From Chitinophaga ginsengisoli (GTDB lineage: Bacteria; Bacteroidota; Bacteroidia; Chitinophagales; Chitinophagaceae): 64,000 nt of DNA. Shown here piece by piece: positions 17,553 to 26,744 of the stretch. The number at the start of each line of letters is the position of its first letter. The first letter of the stretch is position 1. The notes below the pieces were generated by a model, which had not been told where the DNA came from, made no database searches, and worked only from the letters and a program-made list of their open reading frames with translations. The DNA is taken from positions 186,001-250,000 of the forward strand of contig NZ_PYGK01000006.1 in the NCBI RefSeq assembly GCF_003014595.1. Reading direction: 5' to 3'. The translations under genes and the position numbers were made by a program.

Positions 17553-18854
17553 ATGGAAGTCGTCGTCATTATCCTCATCCTTATTTTGCTAAATGGCTTA
17601 TTCTCAATGTCAGAGGTCGCCATGGAATATGCTCGTAAAGCAAGGCTGGAATATCTGGCCAATAAAGGGGATGAAAAGGCAAAAGCTGCGCTGAAGCTGG
17701 CCAGCAATCCGGACAGGTTTCTTTCCACTGTCCAGGTAGGCATCACACTTATCAGCATCTTAATAGGTATATTATCAGGCATCAGCCTCAAACCACGCCT
17801 GGTTGAATACATTTCCGGTTATCCACAACTAAGTCCTTATAGCGATGGTATTGCCATTACCGTTATCGTGGTAGTGGTGACTTATTTTACGCTGGTAATA
17901 GGCGAACTGGTGCCCAAACGCCTGGGGATGCTCCGTCCGGAAGCCATCGCCAGACAAACTGCCGCCCCGATGAAATGGGTGTCTATGGTCACTTATCCTT
18001 TCATCTGGCTGCTGACCATTTTCACCAATCTGCTGGTGAGCATCTTCAACCTGAAACCGAGTACTGACAATAACGTCACAGAAGAAGAGATCAAAGCGCT
18101 GATAAATGAAGGTACTACTGCAGGCGCTATTGAAGAGACCGAACAAGAGATCATTGAAAGGGTGTTTCACCTGGGAGACCGTAACATCACCTCCCTCATG
18201 ACACACCGTACGGATATCGTATACCTGGACATTCATGATCCGAAGCAGGTGATCCGCAGTAAGATCCTGGACAGTCCGCACTCCGTATACCCGGTATGTG
18301 ATGATGTAATTGACAATATCCTCGGTATTATCACCATCAAAGACCTTTATACAGCAGCAGCTGATACAGGCCATGACCTGGCCCGTATCATGAAAAAGCC
18401 CCTGTTTGTCCCTGAGAACAACTCCGCTTACCAGGTATTGGAGAAATTCAAGGAAACACAGAGCCACGCTGCATTTATCGTAGATGAATACGGTACTTTT
18501 CTGGGAATGATCACCCTGAACGATATACTGGAAGCCATCGTAGGAGACATGCCGGAAACCGGCCAGGATGACGATTATGAGATAGTGCGCCGGGAAGATG
18601 GTTCCTACCTGGTAGACGGGCAGATCCCTTTTTATGACTTTCTTGCCCGGTTCGACAAGGAAGACTGGATGGCAGAATTTGAACAGGAGTTTGATACGAT
18701 GGCAGGTTTTATCCTGCATCACCAGGAACATATCCCCAAGATCGGGGAAAAATTTGAGTGGCGGGGCTTCACCTTTGAGATTGTGGATATGGACGCCCAC
18801 CGCATAGATAAAGTGCTGGTAGAAGCGCCAGAAGATGCAGTGGAAGAAGGTTGA
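17553..18854 (+). CDS. CNNM/CorC-type hemolysin-family membrane protein
   Basis: Residues 1-180 form a DUF21 (CNNM) membrane domain (LNGLFSMSEVAMEYARKARL, later YFTLVIGELVPKRLG). It is followed by two CBS domains (about 200-330; TDIVYLDI and HAAFIVDEYGTFLGMITLND) and a C-terminal CorC_HlyC domain (about 345-425; DDYEIVRREDGSYLVDGQIP and FEIVDMDAHRIDKV). Members are linked to magnesium or cobalt efflux and are misnamed hemolysins. Length and domain order are standard. Confidence 0.93.
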   Translation: MEVVVIILILILLNGLFSMSEVAMEYARKARLEYLANKGDEKAKAALKLASNPDRFLSTVQVGITLISILIGILSGISLKPRLVEYISGYPQLSPYSDGIAITVIVVVVTYFTLVIGELVPKRLGMLRPEAIARQTAAPMKWVSMVTYPFIWLLTIFTNLLVSIFNLKPSTDNNVTEEEIKALINEGTTAGAIEETEQEIIERVFHLGDRNITSLMTHRTDIVYLDIHDPKQVIRSKILDSPHSVYPVCDDVIDNILGIITIKDLYTAAADTGHDLARIMKKPLFVPENNSAYQVLEKFKETQSHAAFIVDEYGTFLGMITLNDILEAIVGDMPETGQDDDYEIVRREDGSYLVDGQIPFYDFLARFDKEDWMAEFEQEFDTMAGFILHHQEHIPKIGEKFEWRGFTFEIVDMDAHRIDKVLVEAPEDAVEEG

Positions 18855-18880
18855 TCTGATCAGGGGGGAAGGACTGGTTT

Positions 18881-18966
18881 AATTACGAATTGTAAATGGC
18901 AGATACGTATGATTATCATACAGATAAATTGCGTAGTTCTCCATTTGTGATTCGTAATTGTTTTTT
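18881..18966 (+). terminator. Nested hairpin terminator before the pigment cluster
   Basis: Outer 19-base arms at 18881-18899 and 18941-18959 pair with a few mismatches and are followed by a run of six T residues. An inner 7-base stem (18907-18913 with 18915-18921) sits in the loop. It closes the CNNM unit; its right arm also carries the putative minus-33 element of the next operon. Confidence 0.65.
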
Positions 18967-18976
18967 GCTAATTTTG
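18944..18976 (+). promoter_or_regulatory. Promoter of the aryl-polyene/flexirubin operon
   Basis: TTTG at 18944-18947, a 21-base spacer, then TAATTTTG at 18969-18976 (exact TAnnTTTG). The ammonia-lyase start is 39 bases further on. The upstream element lies in the right arm of the preceding terminator hairpin. Confidence 0.6.
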
Positions 18977-19014
18977 AGCACTTTTTTACATAATCAAATA
19001 ATTTAATTTAAATA

Positions 19015-20553
19015 ATGGTTGTTTTAGGAAGTAAGGTGCTTTCACTGGACGAAGTGTACCGCGTGTTATTCAACGGGGAGGAGTTGAGCCTGGATGAAGC
19101 TGCTTTACAGCAAGTAACGCACAACTTTGAGTTTTTAAAGAAATTTGCCGCCAAGAAGCTGATCTATGGTATCAATACCGGCTTCGGCCCCATGGCGCAA
19201 TATCGTATCAGCGAGAGCGATACGCACCAGTTACAGTACAATCTTATCCGCAGCCATAGCTCAGGAGCCGGCAAGTATATGCCGCCCCTGTTAACAAAAG
19301 GCCTCATGATAGCACGCCTCAGCAGCTTCATGCAGGCACATTCCGGTGTACACCCTGAAGTGGTGACCCTGCTCCGGGACCTGATCAATAAGAACGTTTA
19401 CCCTTGTATATACGAACACGGTGGTGTAGGCGCGAGCGGCGACCTGGTGCAGCTGGCTCACCTGGCATTGGTACTGATCGGCGAAGGAGAAGTGGTGTAT
19501 GAAGATGTACTGCGCCCTACAGCTGAAGTATATGCCCAGTTAGGTATCAAACCTATGGGCGTACATATCCGTGAAGGACTGGCGGTGATCAATGGTACCT
19601 CCGCTATGACAGGTATCGGTCTGGTGAATATCATCGAGGCAAAGAAACTGCTGGGTTGGAGCTGCATCCTGTCGGCTATGGTCAATGAAGTGGTAGAGGC
19701 GTTTGACGACCATTTGTCAAAAGAGCTGAATGCCGTAAAACGTCATGAAGGTCAGAACAAGGTAGCGGCTGCCATGCGCGATATCCTGAAAGACAGTAAG
19801 ATGATCAGGCACCGTCCTGACCATTTCTATAAGGAACTGGAAGAAGAGATCTTTAAAGATAAGGTACAGGAGTACTATTCCCTGCGCTGTGTGCCACAGG
19901 TATTGGGGCCTATTTACGATACGCTGGTGGAAGCTGAAAAGATCGTTGTGCAGGAATTGAACTCCGTGAGTGACAACCCGGTAGTGGACCATCACCAGGA
20001 GAACGTGTTCCACGGTGGTAACTTCCATGGGGACTATATTTCCCTGGAAATGGACAAGGTAAAGATCGCAATCACCAAGTTGTCTATGTTGTCTGAAAGA
20101 CAATTGAACTACCTGATGAACGAAAAGCTGAACCATAAGTTCCCGCCGTTCATGAATCTGGGCAAACTGGGACTGAACTTCGGTATGCAGGGTATCCAGT
20201 TTACCGCCACGTCTACAGTGGCAGAGAACCAGACTTTATCCTTCCCGATGTATGTACACAGCATTCCCAACAATAACGACAACCAGGATATTGTAAGCAT
20301 GGGATGTAATGCTGCCCTGATGACCAACCGTGTTATTGAGAATGCATACGAGGTGCTGGCGATCCAGGTAATGACGATGTTACAGGCGGTAGATTATCTG
20401 AACTGTCACGCGAAGCTGTCTTCCTTCTCACACCGCATATACAGTGAAGTAAGGGCAATTTTTCCTAAATTTATTGAGGACAGTCCTAAATATAAAGACG
20501 CTAAAAAAATCAAGGAATACCTGTTACAGCATGATCCTGAAATAGCATGGTAA
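19015..20553 (+). CDS. Tyrosine ammonia-lyase (aromatic amino acid lyase, MIO enzyme)
   Basis: Aromatic amino acid lyase of 512 residues. The Ala140-Ser141-Gly142 triad in GGVGASGDLVQLAHL forms the MIO prosthetic group; YGINTGFGPM (51-60) carries the catalytic Tyr, and NGTSAMTG and SLRCVPQ are intact. The selectivity pair in LIRSHSSG is Ser80-His81, the pattern of histidine lyases, not the His-Leu of Rhodobacter tyrosine ammonia-lyase. From memory, the same RSHSSG stretch occurs in the characterised tyrosine-specific enzyme of Flavobacterium johnsoniae, so with this context the substrate is most likely tyrosine, giving p-coumarate as polyene starter. It is the first gene of the pigment operon. 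Confidence 0.9.
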   Translation: MVVLGSKVLSLDEVYRVLFNGEELSLDEAALQQVTHNFEFLKKFAAKKLIYGINTGFGPMAQYRISESDTHQLQYNLIRSHSSGAGKYMPPLLTKGLMIARLSSFMQAHSGVHPEVVTLLRDLINKNVYPCIYEHGGVGASGDLVQLAHLALVLIGEGEVVYEDVLRPTAEVYAQLGIKPMGVHIREGLAVINGTSAMTGIGLVNIIEAKKLLGWSCILSAMVNEVVEAFDDHLSKELNAVKRHEGQNKVAAAMRDILKDSKMIRHRPDHFYKELEEEIFKDKVQEYYSLRCVPQVLGPIYDTLVEAEKIVVQELNSVSDNPVVDHHQENVFHGGNFHGDYISLEMDKVKIAITKLSMLSERQLNYLMNEKLNHKFPPFMNLGKLGLNFGMQGIQFTATSTVAENQTLSFPMYVHSIPNNNDNQDIVSMGCNAALMTNRVIENAYEVLAIQVMTMLQAVDYLNCHAKLSSFSHRIYSEVRAIFPKFIEDSPKYKDAKKIKEYLLQHDPEIAW

Positions 20554-20572
20554 CCTCTAAAACAATTAACGG

Positions 20573-21301
20573 ATGAAATGTGCTTTAATAACAGGTGGCT
20601 CCAGAGGTATAGGAAGGGCAATATGCGTGAAGATGGCTGAGTTGGGGTACTATGTAATTATCAATTATAAAGGCAATGAAGCTGCAGCCAACGAGACACT
20701 GGAAGCGGTAAGAGCCAAAGGAAGTGACGGAGAATTGCTGCAGTTCAATGTAGGCAACAATGAGGAAGTACATGCGGTACTGGGCAGCTGGATAGAGAAT
20801 AACAAAGAGAAACAGATCCAGGTACTGGTGAATAATGCCGGTATCCGTGAAGATAACCTGCTGTTCTGGATGAACAGCGACCAATGGCGGAATGTACTGA
20901 ATATCAGCCTGGATGGATTCTTCAATGTCACCAAACAGGTACTGAACAATATGCTGATGAAACGCTACGGACGTATTATCAATATTGTATCCCTGTCCGG
21001 CATTAAAGGCCTTCCTGGTCAGACGAATTATTCCGCAGCCAAAGCTGGGGTCATTGGCGCCACAAAAGCACTGGCGCAGGAAGTGGCCAAACGTGGGGTG
21101 ACAGTGAACGCAGTAGCGCCCGGCTTTATCAAAACGGATATGACGGCAGAGCTGAACGAGAAAGAACTGGCGGCGCAAGTGCCTATGAACCGTTTTGGTA
21201 CGCCTGAAGAAGTAGCAGAAGCAGTGGCATTTTTTGCTTCTTCAGCATCCTCTTATATCACAGGAGAGGTTTTGTCAATTAACGGAGGACTATACACATG
21301 A
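20573..21301 (+). CDS. 3-ketoacyl-ACP reductase (FabG-like SDR)
   Basis: Short-chain dehydrogenase/reductase of 242 residues with cofactor motif TGGSRGIG (7-14), NNAG (87-90) and the catalytic Ser140, Tyr153 and Lys157 (NYSAAKAG). It should use NADPH to reduce 3-ketoacyl-ACP during polyene extension, the role of ApeQ in the E. coli aryl-polyene pathway. The gene begins 19 bases after the lyase gene. Confidence 0.92.
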   Translation: MKCALITGGSRGIGRAICVKMAELGYYVIINYKGNEAAANETLEAVRAKGSDGELLQFNVGNNEEVHAVLGSWIENNKEKQIQVLVNNAGIREDNLLFWMNSDQWRNVLNISLDGFFNVTKQVLNNMLMKRYGRIINIVSLSGIKGLPGQTNYSAAKAGVIGATKALAQEVAKRGVTVNAVAPGFIKTDMTAELNEKELAAQVPMNRFGTPEEVAEAVAFFASSASSYITGEVLSINGGLYT

Positions 21302-21369
21302 TTATAACCGGAAACGAAGAACAGTATCAGTAGTAATTGATCTTACGTTCCCGGGCCAAATTGATTTAT

Positions 21370-22593
21370 ATGAACAGAGTGGTGATCACAGGATTGGGAG
21401 TTTATTCCTGTATAGGTAAGAACCTGGAGGAGGTACGTGATTCTTTATATAAAGGAAAATCCGGTATTATTCTGGACCCGGCCAGGAAGGCCTTTGGATA
21501 CCGTTCCGGCTTGACGGGATATGTAGACCGTCCGGACCTGAAAGGAGTACTTGACCGCCGTGCCCGCATGATGATGCCGGAGCAGGCGGAATTTGCTTTT
21601 ATGAGTACCCGTGAGGCGCTGGAGCAGGCTAAAATAGATCCGGATTATATAGAAAAGACAGAAGTAGGACTGCTGTTTGGTAACGACAGCTCTTCCAAGC
21701 CTGTGATAGAAGCTACCGACATCATGCGGGAGAAAAAGGACACCATGCTGGTGGGGTCCGGTTCTGTATTCCAGACCATGAACTCTACCGTGAACATGAA
21801 CCTGGCCACTATCTTCAAGCTGAGAGGGATTAACTTCAGTGTGAGCGCGGCCTGTGCCAGTGGTTCTCACGCCATTGGCCTGGGATATATGTTCATCCGC
21901 AATGGTATGCAGGACTGTGTGGTATGCGGCGGCGCCCAGGAGATCAATATCTACTCCATGGGTAACTTCGATGCCATCGCGGCATTCTCTGTAAGAGAAA
22001 ATGACCCGCAGAAAGCCAGTCGCCCGTTTGACCGTGACCGTGATGGCCTGGTACCCAGTGGCGGAGCAGCTACGGTGATCCTGGAAAGCCTGGAGTCAGC
22101 GCAGCGTAGGGGCGCAAATATCCTGGGAGAAGTGATTGGTTATGGTTTCTCTTCCAATGGTGCACATATTTCTAACCCAACAATAGACGGACCCGTGCGT
22201 TCCCTGCAGATCGCCCTACAGGATGCAGGACTGCAGCCAAAAGATATTGAATACATCAATGCACACGCCACCAGTACACCAGCTGGGGATGCGAGTGAAG
22301 CGGCAGCGATCGACCAGGTGTTTGGCGGATCAAGACCGCATGTCAGCTCAACCAAGTCAATGACAGGACATGAATGCTGGATGGCAGGAGCGAGTGAAAT
22401 TGTTTACTCCATGCTGATGATGCAGAATGGCTTTATTGCGCCCAATATCAACCTGGAGAACCCCGACGGAGCAGCTGCCAGATTAAATATCAATAACACT
22501 ACCATTAGTAAAGATTTTAATATATTTTTGTCTAATTCCTTTGGCTTTGGGGGCACTAATTCATCCCTGATAGTCAGAAAATGGACAAAGTAA
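21370..22593 (+). CDS. Beta-ketoacyl-ACP synthase (FabF-like), complete active site
   Basis: KAS I/II-type ketosynthase of 407 residues from the ATG at 21370 (MNRVVITGLGVYS); an upstream in-frame extension to 21337 is not supported. The catalytic triad is complete: Cys162 (SAACASG), His299 (NAHATSTP) and His334 (KSMTGHECW). It would condense malonyl-ACP with the growing polyenyl chain. It is the first of four full-length ketosynthase-family genes in the cluster. Confidence 0.92.
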   Translation: MNRVVITGLGVYSCIGKNLEEVRDSLYKGKSGIILDPARKAFGYRSGLTGYVDRPDLKGVLDRRARMMMPEQAEFAFMSTREALEQAKIDPDYIEKTEVGLLFGNDSSSKPVIEATDIMREKKDTMLVGSGSVFQTMNSTVNMNLATIFKLRGINFSVSAACASGSHAIGLGYMFIRNGMQDCVVCGGAQEINIYSMGNFDAIAAFSVRENDPQKASRPFDRDRDGLVPSGGAATVILESLESAQRRGANILGEVIGYGFSSNGAHISNPTIDGPVRSLQIALQDAGLQPKDIEYINAHATSTPAGDASEAAAIDQVFGGSRPHVSSTKSMTGHECWMAGASEIVYSMLMMQNGFIAPNINLENPDGAAARLNINNTTISKDFNIFLSNSFGFGGTNSSLIVRKWTK

Positions 22594-22658
22594 GTAGTTA
22601 ACTGTCAACACTTTAATTCCGTAAAACAGGCAATATTTAATATCTGCCCGGATATTTA

Positions 22659-22666
22659 TACCTTTG
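22659..22666 (+). promoter_or_regulatory. Possible internal promoter before the first ACP gene
   Basis: TACCTTTG matches TAnnTTTG in the 232-base gap, the largest inside the cluster. No convincing TTTG lies at the right distance upstream. The rest of the gap shows no other structure. Confidence 0.4.
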
Positions 22667-22825
22667 AGGGGACTAAAAACAGATGCAAGGAAGGTTGATC
22701 AGCTAAACTATCATTAGAGGTAAATTGTAAGGTACATAGGCCCGGATTAACAGCCAATCTAAGCGAACTTTTTAATTCTGATAATCACGTATATAGCTCA
22801 ACCTATATCCTAGAGTTACACTGAT

Positions 22826-23083
22826 ATGGACAAACAAGAAATCATACAAATCACAAATGCGTTCCTGGTAGAGGAATTTGAAGCGGATGGAAGCAAAATA
22901 ACACCTGATGCCAACCTGAAGGCTACGCTTGATCTGGATAGTCTGGACTACATTGACCTGGTAGTAGTCATTGAAAATAATTTCGGATTCAAGGTAAATC
23001 CTGAAGATTTTCAGGGAATAGCCACTTTCCAGGATTTTTACGACTACGTGGCTGATCGTATTAAACAAAAAGAACTGGTATAA
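22826..23083 (+). CDS. Acyl carrier protein (first of two)
   Basis: An 85-residue acidic protein with the phosphopantetheine attachment motif LDLDSLDYID (Ser39). It would carry the starter or the growing chain. The unusual start of the motif (LD-LDSLDY) resembles ACPs of aryl-polyene clusters more than the FabD/FabH-serving housekeeping ACP (GADSLD). The stop codon overlaps the acyltransferase start by one base (TAATG). Confidence 0.93.
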   Translation: MDKQEIIQITNAFLVEEFEADGSKITPDANLKATLDLDSLDYIDLVVVIENNFGFKVNPEDFQGIATFQDFYDYVADRIKQKELV

Positions 23084-23973
23084 TGCCTTCCTGGGAGGGG
23101 AAATCCAAGGGAAATAAGCTGGGGTACAGTATTTTTATCGGGACATTGCGTTATGGGGGCGTACTGCCTGCTTATGTATTATTAAGGTTTGTTGCCGCAT
23201 ATTATTTTCTGTTTTCCTACAGCTCTTCACGCCCCATTTTTCAATATTTTCATACCAGGGTAGGATATGGCTGGTGGCGGTCATTGGTCAGCGTATACCG
23301 GAACTATTATGTATTCGGTCAGGTGCTGATCGATAAAGTCGTTGTAATGTCCGGTATCAGGAACAAATTCACCTTCGAATTTGAGGGGGAACATTACCTG
23401 CGGGAAATTACTGCTGCCGGTAAGGGTGGTATCATGCTCAGTGCCCATCTGGGTAACTGGGAAGTGGCCGGACACCTGTTCCAGCGCCTGGAAACGCGTA
23501 TCAATATTGTCATGTTTGATGGTGAGCATGAGCGTATCAAGCAATATTTGTCATCTGTGACGGGCGAACGTAATGTGAATATTATTGTTATTAAGGATGA
23601 TTTGTCGCACATTTACGCTATTAATGAAGCGCTGAGCAACCAGGAACTGGTGTGTATGCATTCTGACAGGTTCCTGGCAGGCAACAAAACGGTAACCGCA
23701 TCCTTTATGGGGGCAGATGCCCGCTTCCCGGCAGGACCTTTCCTGCTGGCAGCTACATTCAGGGTGCCTGTATCACTTGTATTTGCTTTTAAGGAAACCA
23801 GCCGCCATTATCATTTATATGCAACTCAGCCTAGAGAATATCATGGCCGCCGCAGGCAGGGCGTAGAAACTGCCGTTCAGGATTTTGTACAGGAACTGGA
23901 AACCATGGTGAAAAAATATCCTGAACAATGGTTTAACTATTACGATTTTTGGGAAATATCGGAAGAAAAATAA
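23083..23973 (+). CDS. LpxL/HtrB-like lysophospholipid acyltransferase
   Basis: A protein of 296 residues with an N-terminal hydrophobic region and the HxxxxE motif AHLGNWE (His122, Glu127) of the LpxL/HtrB acyltransferase family, plus FMGADARFPAGPFLLA further on. It would act at the inner membrane and transfer an acyl chain, perhaps the aryl-polyene acid, from ACP to a lipid or sugar acceptor. A similar enzyme is conserved in aryl-polyene clusters. It is translationally coupled to the preceding ACP gene. Confidence 0.85.
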   Translation: MPSWEGKSKGNKLGYSIFIGTLRYGGVLPAYVLLRFVAAYYFLFSYSSSRPIFQYFHTRVGYGWWRSLVSVYRNYYVFGQVLIDKVVVMSGIRNKFTFEFEGEHYLREITAAGKGGIMLSAHLGNWEVAGHLFQRLETRINIVMFDGEHERIKQYLSSVTGERNVNIIVIKDDLSHIYAINEALSNQELVCMHSDRFLAGNKTVTASFMGADARFPAGPFLLAATFRVPVSLVFAFKETSRHYHLYATQPREYHGRRRQGVETAVQDFVQELETMVKKYPEQWFNYYDFWEISEEK

Positions 23974-23982
23974 GCAGATTTT

Positions 23983-24402
23983 ATGTTCATCCACACCGAC
24001 AACATTACGGCATATATACCGCAACGCACACCGATTGTCATGATCAGTGGCATATTGGAAGTAAAAGACAATATTACCCGTACCGGCCTGCAGATCGCAG
24101 CCGATAATCTTTTTGTGGAAGATGGCGTGCTGAAATCACCCGGACTGCTGGAGAACATGGCGCAAACTGCCGCTGCCCGCGTTGGATATGTAGCCCAGCA
24201 GGAAAATACCCCTGTTCCTATCGGCTTCATTGGCGCGGTAAAAGATTTTGAAGTGTTTGAGTTTCCTCCTGCAGGCTCCTTTATTGAGACCACCACGGAA
24301 ATACAGAGTCAGGTGTTCAACGCTACCATGGTAGCTGCCAGAGTGACCCTTAATGGAAAGGTAATGGCGCAATGTGAACTGAAAATTTTCATTAATCCAT
24401 AA
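23983..24402 (+). CDS. Hotdog 3-hydroxyacyl-ACP dehydratase subunit, Glu half of the dyad
   Basis: A hotdog-fold protein of 139 residues similar to FabZ and ApeP. The segment KSPGLLENMAQTAAA aligns with the FabZ helix carrying the catalytic Glu (PGVLMIEAMAQ), giving Glu57. The HFPxxPVxPG segment that brings the catalytic His is absent. The partner hotdog protein at 34271 shows the reverse. It would dehydrate 3-hydroxyacyl-ACP to the trans-2-enoyl form, building the conjugated chain, since no enoyl reductase is present. The dimer proposal is inference. Confidence 0.8.
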   Translation: MFIHTDNITAYIPQRTPIVMISGILEVKDNITRTGLQIAADNLFVEDGVLKSPGLLENMAQTAAARVGYVAQQENTPVPIGFIGAVKDFEVFEFPPAGSFIETTTEIQSQVFNATMVAARVTLNGKVMAQCELKIFINP

Positions 24403-24415
24403 AAATCCATTTGTA

Positions 24416-25114
24416 ATGACCACCTTAAAAAAATGCCTGCTGGCAAGTTTTGTTTTAGTATTCGTGTGCCTGTCTGCCGGAAACATCCAAGCACAGACCC
24501 TGAAAGAATTTTTCAGCAATGAATCCACCCCATTGACCTACCTCGGTGTTGATTTCTCTGCCACTAAAATAGAGGGAGAAACAGCCACCGCCGCGGAAAT
24601 CGTCAACAAGTTTGAGCCAATCAATAGCGTGATCGTTAATGAAGCCAAAAAGTATGACGTTGCCGGCGCCTTCAAAAGGGCCAATGTGAGCAACTTCCTG
24701 GAAGCTGTCCAGAAACTCAACGAAGCTGTGAATCCTGCTACTATCAAGGCCAATGGCGTTGCCGACCTGGAAAAAGGTCTGACCCCTGCAGACATTGACA
24801 AACATGTAAAGAAGTATGATCTCCACGGTCAGAAAGGTATCGGCCTGGTATTTATCATGGACGGTATGAGTAAGACAAACAAGGAAGCTTACGTATACGC
24901 TACACTGATAGACCTGTCGAGCAAAAAAGTGCTGCTGACAGAACGGTTTACCGGTAAGGCGCAGGGTTTTGGTTTCCGTAACTATTGGGCTTATACTATT
25001 TATAAGGTGCTGAATTCCATCGACCATGGAAAATATAAAGAGTGGAAGAATAAATCTGCAGCTGCTCCGGAAACAAGGGTAGCGGCTGTGAAAACTCAGG
25101 CTAGCCTGAATTAA
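24416..25114 (+). CDS. Exported protein of unknown function in the pigment cluster
   Basis: A signal peptide (KKCLLASFVLVFVCLSAG, cleavage after IQAQ) and about 205 mature residues with mixed helix and strand, lysine-rich at the C-terminal end. No catalytic motif or known fold is recognised; VYATLIDLSSKKVLLTERF hints at a beta-sheet core. It lies between the dehydratase and thioesterase genes with small gaps, so a periplasmic role in pigment handling is likely but unproven. Confidence 0.75.
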   Translation: MTTLKKCLLASFVLVFVCLSAGNIQAQTLKEFFSNESTPLTYLGVDFSATKIEGETATAAEIVNKFEPINSVIVNEAKKYDVAGAFKRANVSNFLEAVQKLNEAVNPATIKANGVADLEKGLTPADIDKHVKKYDLHGQKGIGLVFIMDGMSKTNKEAYVYATLIDLSSKKVLLTERFTGKAQGFGFRNYWAYTIYKVLNSIDHGKYKEWKNKSAAAPETRVAAVKTQASLN

Positions 25115-25131
25115 TCCGGAAAAATAAGAAG

Positions 25132-25581
25132 ATGAGCCCTGTATTGACTGAGAGTGCGAATATACTGGTGAAGTTCAATGAAGCCGATCCACTGGGAATA
25201 GTATGGCATGGACATTACATTCGCTATTTTGAAGATGGAAGAGAGGCTTTCGGTGAAAAATACGGGTTCCGTTATCTCGATATTTATAAAGAAGGATATA
25301 CCGTTCCTGTCGTGAACGTGCAATGCAATTACAAACGTTCACTGAGGTACGGGGACCGTGTCGTTGTGGAAACCACTTATGTGAATACTGCTGCTGCAAA
25401 GATCAGGTTTGAATACAAACTCTACAATTTCGCTACAGGCGAGCTGGTAGCTGACGGAAGTTCCCTCCAGGTTTTCCTGGACGTAGCTACATCTTCACTG
25501 CAGCTGACTATCCCTCCGTTTTTTGAAAAATGGAAAGCGCAGCACGGACAGATCATTGCTCCTAATAATGTGAAAAAATGA
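25132..25581 (+). CDS. 4-hydroxybenzoyl-CoA-type acyl-CoA/ACP thioesterase
   Basis: A hotdog thioesterase of the 4HBT family, 149 residues. The motif FNEADPLGIVWHGHYIRYFE matches the active-site helix with the catalytic Asp (D-P-L-G-I-V-x-x-x-x-Y). It may release the finished polyene acid from ACP or hydrolyse mis-primed chains; related thioesterases occur in aryl-polyene clusters. The stop codon overlaps the next ketosynthase start (ATGA). Confidence 0.88.
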   Translation: MSPVLTESANILVKFNEADPLGIVWHGHYIRYFEDGREAFGEKYGFRYLDIYKEGYTVPVVNVQCNYKRSLRYGDRVVVETTYVNTAAAKIRFEYKLYNFATGELVADGSSLQVFLDVATSSLQLTIPPFFEKWKAQHGQIIAPNNVKK

Positions 25582-26732
25582 AAAGTGTGTATGTAGTGGC
25601 AGATAATATTTTGTCGCCACTGGGCAGAACAACAGAAGAGAACTTTGTAAACGTAAGGAATGGCCTGAGCGGCATCCGGTTGCACGACGATCTGGCAATG
25701 TCGGCCGCGCCGTTCTATGCGGCTATGATGGCTCCTGAGCAGCTGGAAAAAAGCTGGAATGAGGAAAGCCTCGAACAGTACACAAAGTTTGAACAACTGC
25801 TGATACTATCCGTGCAGAATGCATTGGACAGGACATCTGTTGACATTACAGATGGCCGTACCGCTTTCATCGTATCTACCACAAAGGGCAATATTGAACT
25901 GCTGGAGCAGCAGGAAGATCCTTCCAAAGCCCCGTTGCAGGAAATGGAACTGTTCCATACCGCGAAAAAAGTAGCGAAGTATTTTAATTATACAGAAGAT
26001 CCTATAGTAGTCAGCAACGCCTGCATCTCAGGCTTGCTGGCTATTTTAACAGCCAGAAGGCTGATCCTTTCCGGCCGTTATGACCACGCAGTAGTGACCG
26101 GGGCAGACGTGATGACCAGGTTCGTGTTATCTGGTTTCCAGTCTTTCCAGGCCGTTAGCAGTGAGCCATGCCGGCCTTTTGATGCCGACCGTAAAGGGGT
26201 GACATTGGGAGAAGGTGCAGCGACGGTGATACTGACTAATAACGAAGCATACATTACGCCGTCTTCCATCCATGTAGGAGCAGGAGCGGTGAGTAATGAT
26301 GCCAACCACATTTCCGGGCCTTCCCGCACAGGAGCGGAGCTGAGTATAGCGATGCAGAAGGCGATGACCGGTTCAGGACTGACGCCTGCAGATATCGGTT
26401 TTGTTTCTTCTCATGGTACCGCAACGCTGTACAATGATGAAATGGAATCCAAGGCCCTGTACCTGGCAGGATTGCTGGAAGCGCCTGTAAACAGCCTGAA
26501 AGGCTACTATGGGCATACGCTGGGCGCTGCGGGATTGATAGAAGCCGTGATCGGTATGCATGCATTGCAGCAGCAACTGGTCATCCCCACACTGGGATTC
26601 CAGTCGTTAGGCGTACCTCACCCGGTAAAGGTGAGCAACCAGCTCAGTAGCAAACCTATGCAGCATTTCCTGAAAACAGTATCCGGTTTTGGCGGTTGTA
26701 ATGCAGCCATGATATTTTCGAAAATAATCTAA
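25578..26732 (+). CDS. Beta-ketoacyl synthase, divergent, complete active site
   Basis: A ketosynthase of 384 residues, slightly short of the 410 usual for KAS II. The catalytic residues remain: Cys149 (SNACISG), His in SSHGTATLYN and His in GYYGHTLGAAG. The opening region (YVVADNILSPLGRTTEEN) is divergent from FabF. In E. coli aryl-polyene clusters ApeR is an extra ketosynthase of this kind; this gene may perform an initial or chain-length-specific condensation. It is coupled to the thioesterase gene. Confidence 0.88.
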   Translation: MKSVYVVADNILSPLGRTTEENFVNVRNGLSGIRLHDDLAMSAAPFYAAMMAPEQLEKSWNEESLEQYTKFEQLLILSVQNALDRTSVDITDGRTAFIVSTTKGNIELLEQQEDPSKAPLQEMELFHTAKKVAKYFNYTEDPIVVSNACISGLLAILTARRLILSGRYDHAVVTGADVMTRFVLSGFQSFQAVSSEPCRPFDADRKGVTLGEGAATVILTNNEAYITPSSIHVGAGAVSNDANHISGPSRTGAELSIAMQKAMTGSGLTPADIGFVSSHGTATLYNDEMESKALYLAGLLEAPVNSLKGYYGHTLGAAGLIEAVIGMHALQQQLVIPTLGFQSLGVPHPVKVSNQLSSKPMQHFLKTVSGFGGCNAAMIFSKII

Positions 26733-26744
26733 TCTTAATTCAGA

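Noticed and set aside
19015-20553. Histidine ammonia-lyase of a hut pathway
   Set aside because: No urocanase, imidazolonepropionase or formiminoglutamase genes are nearby; the gene leads a pigment operon and resembles the known flexirubin tyrosine lyase.
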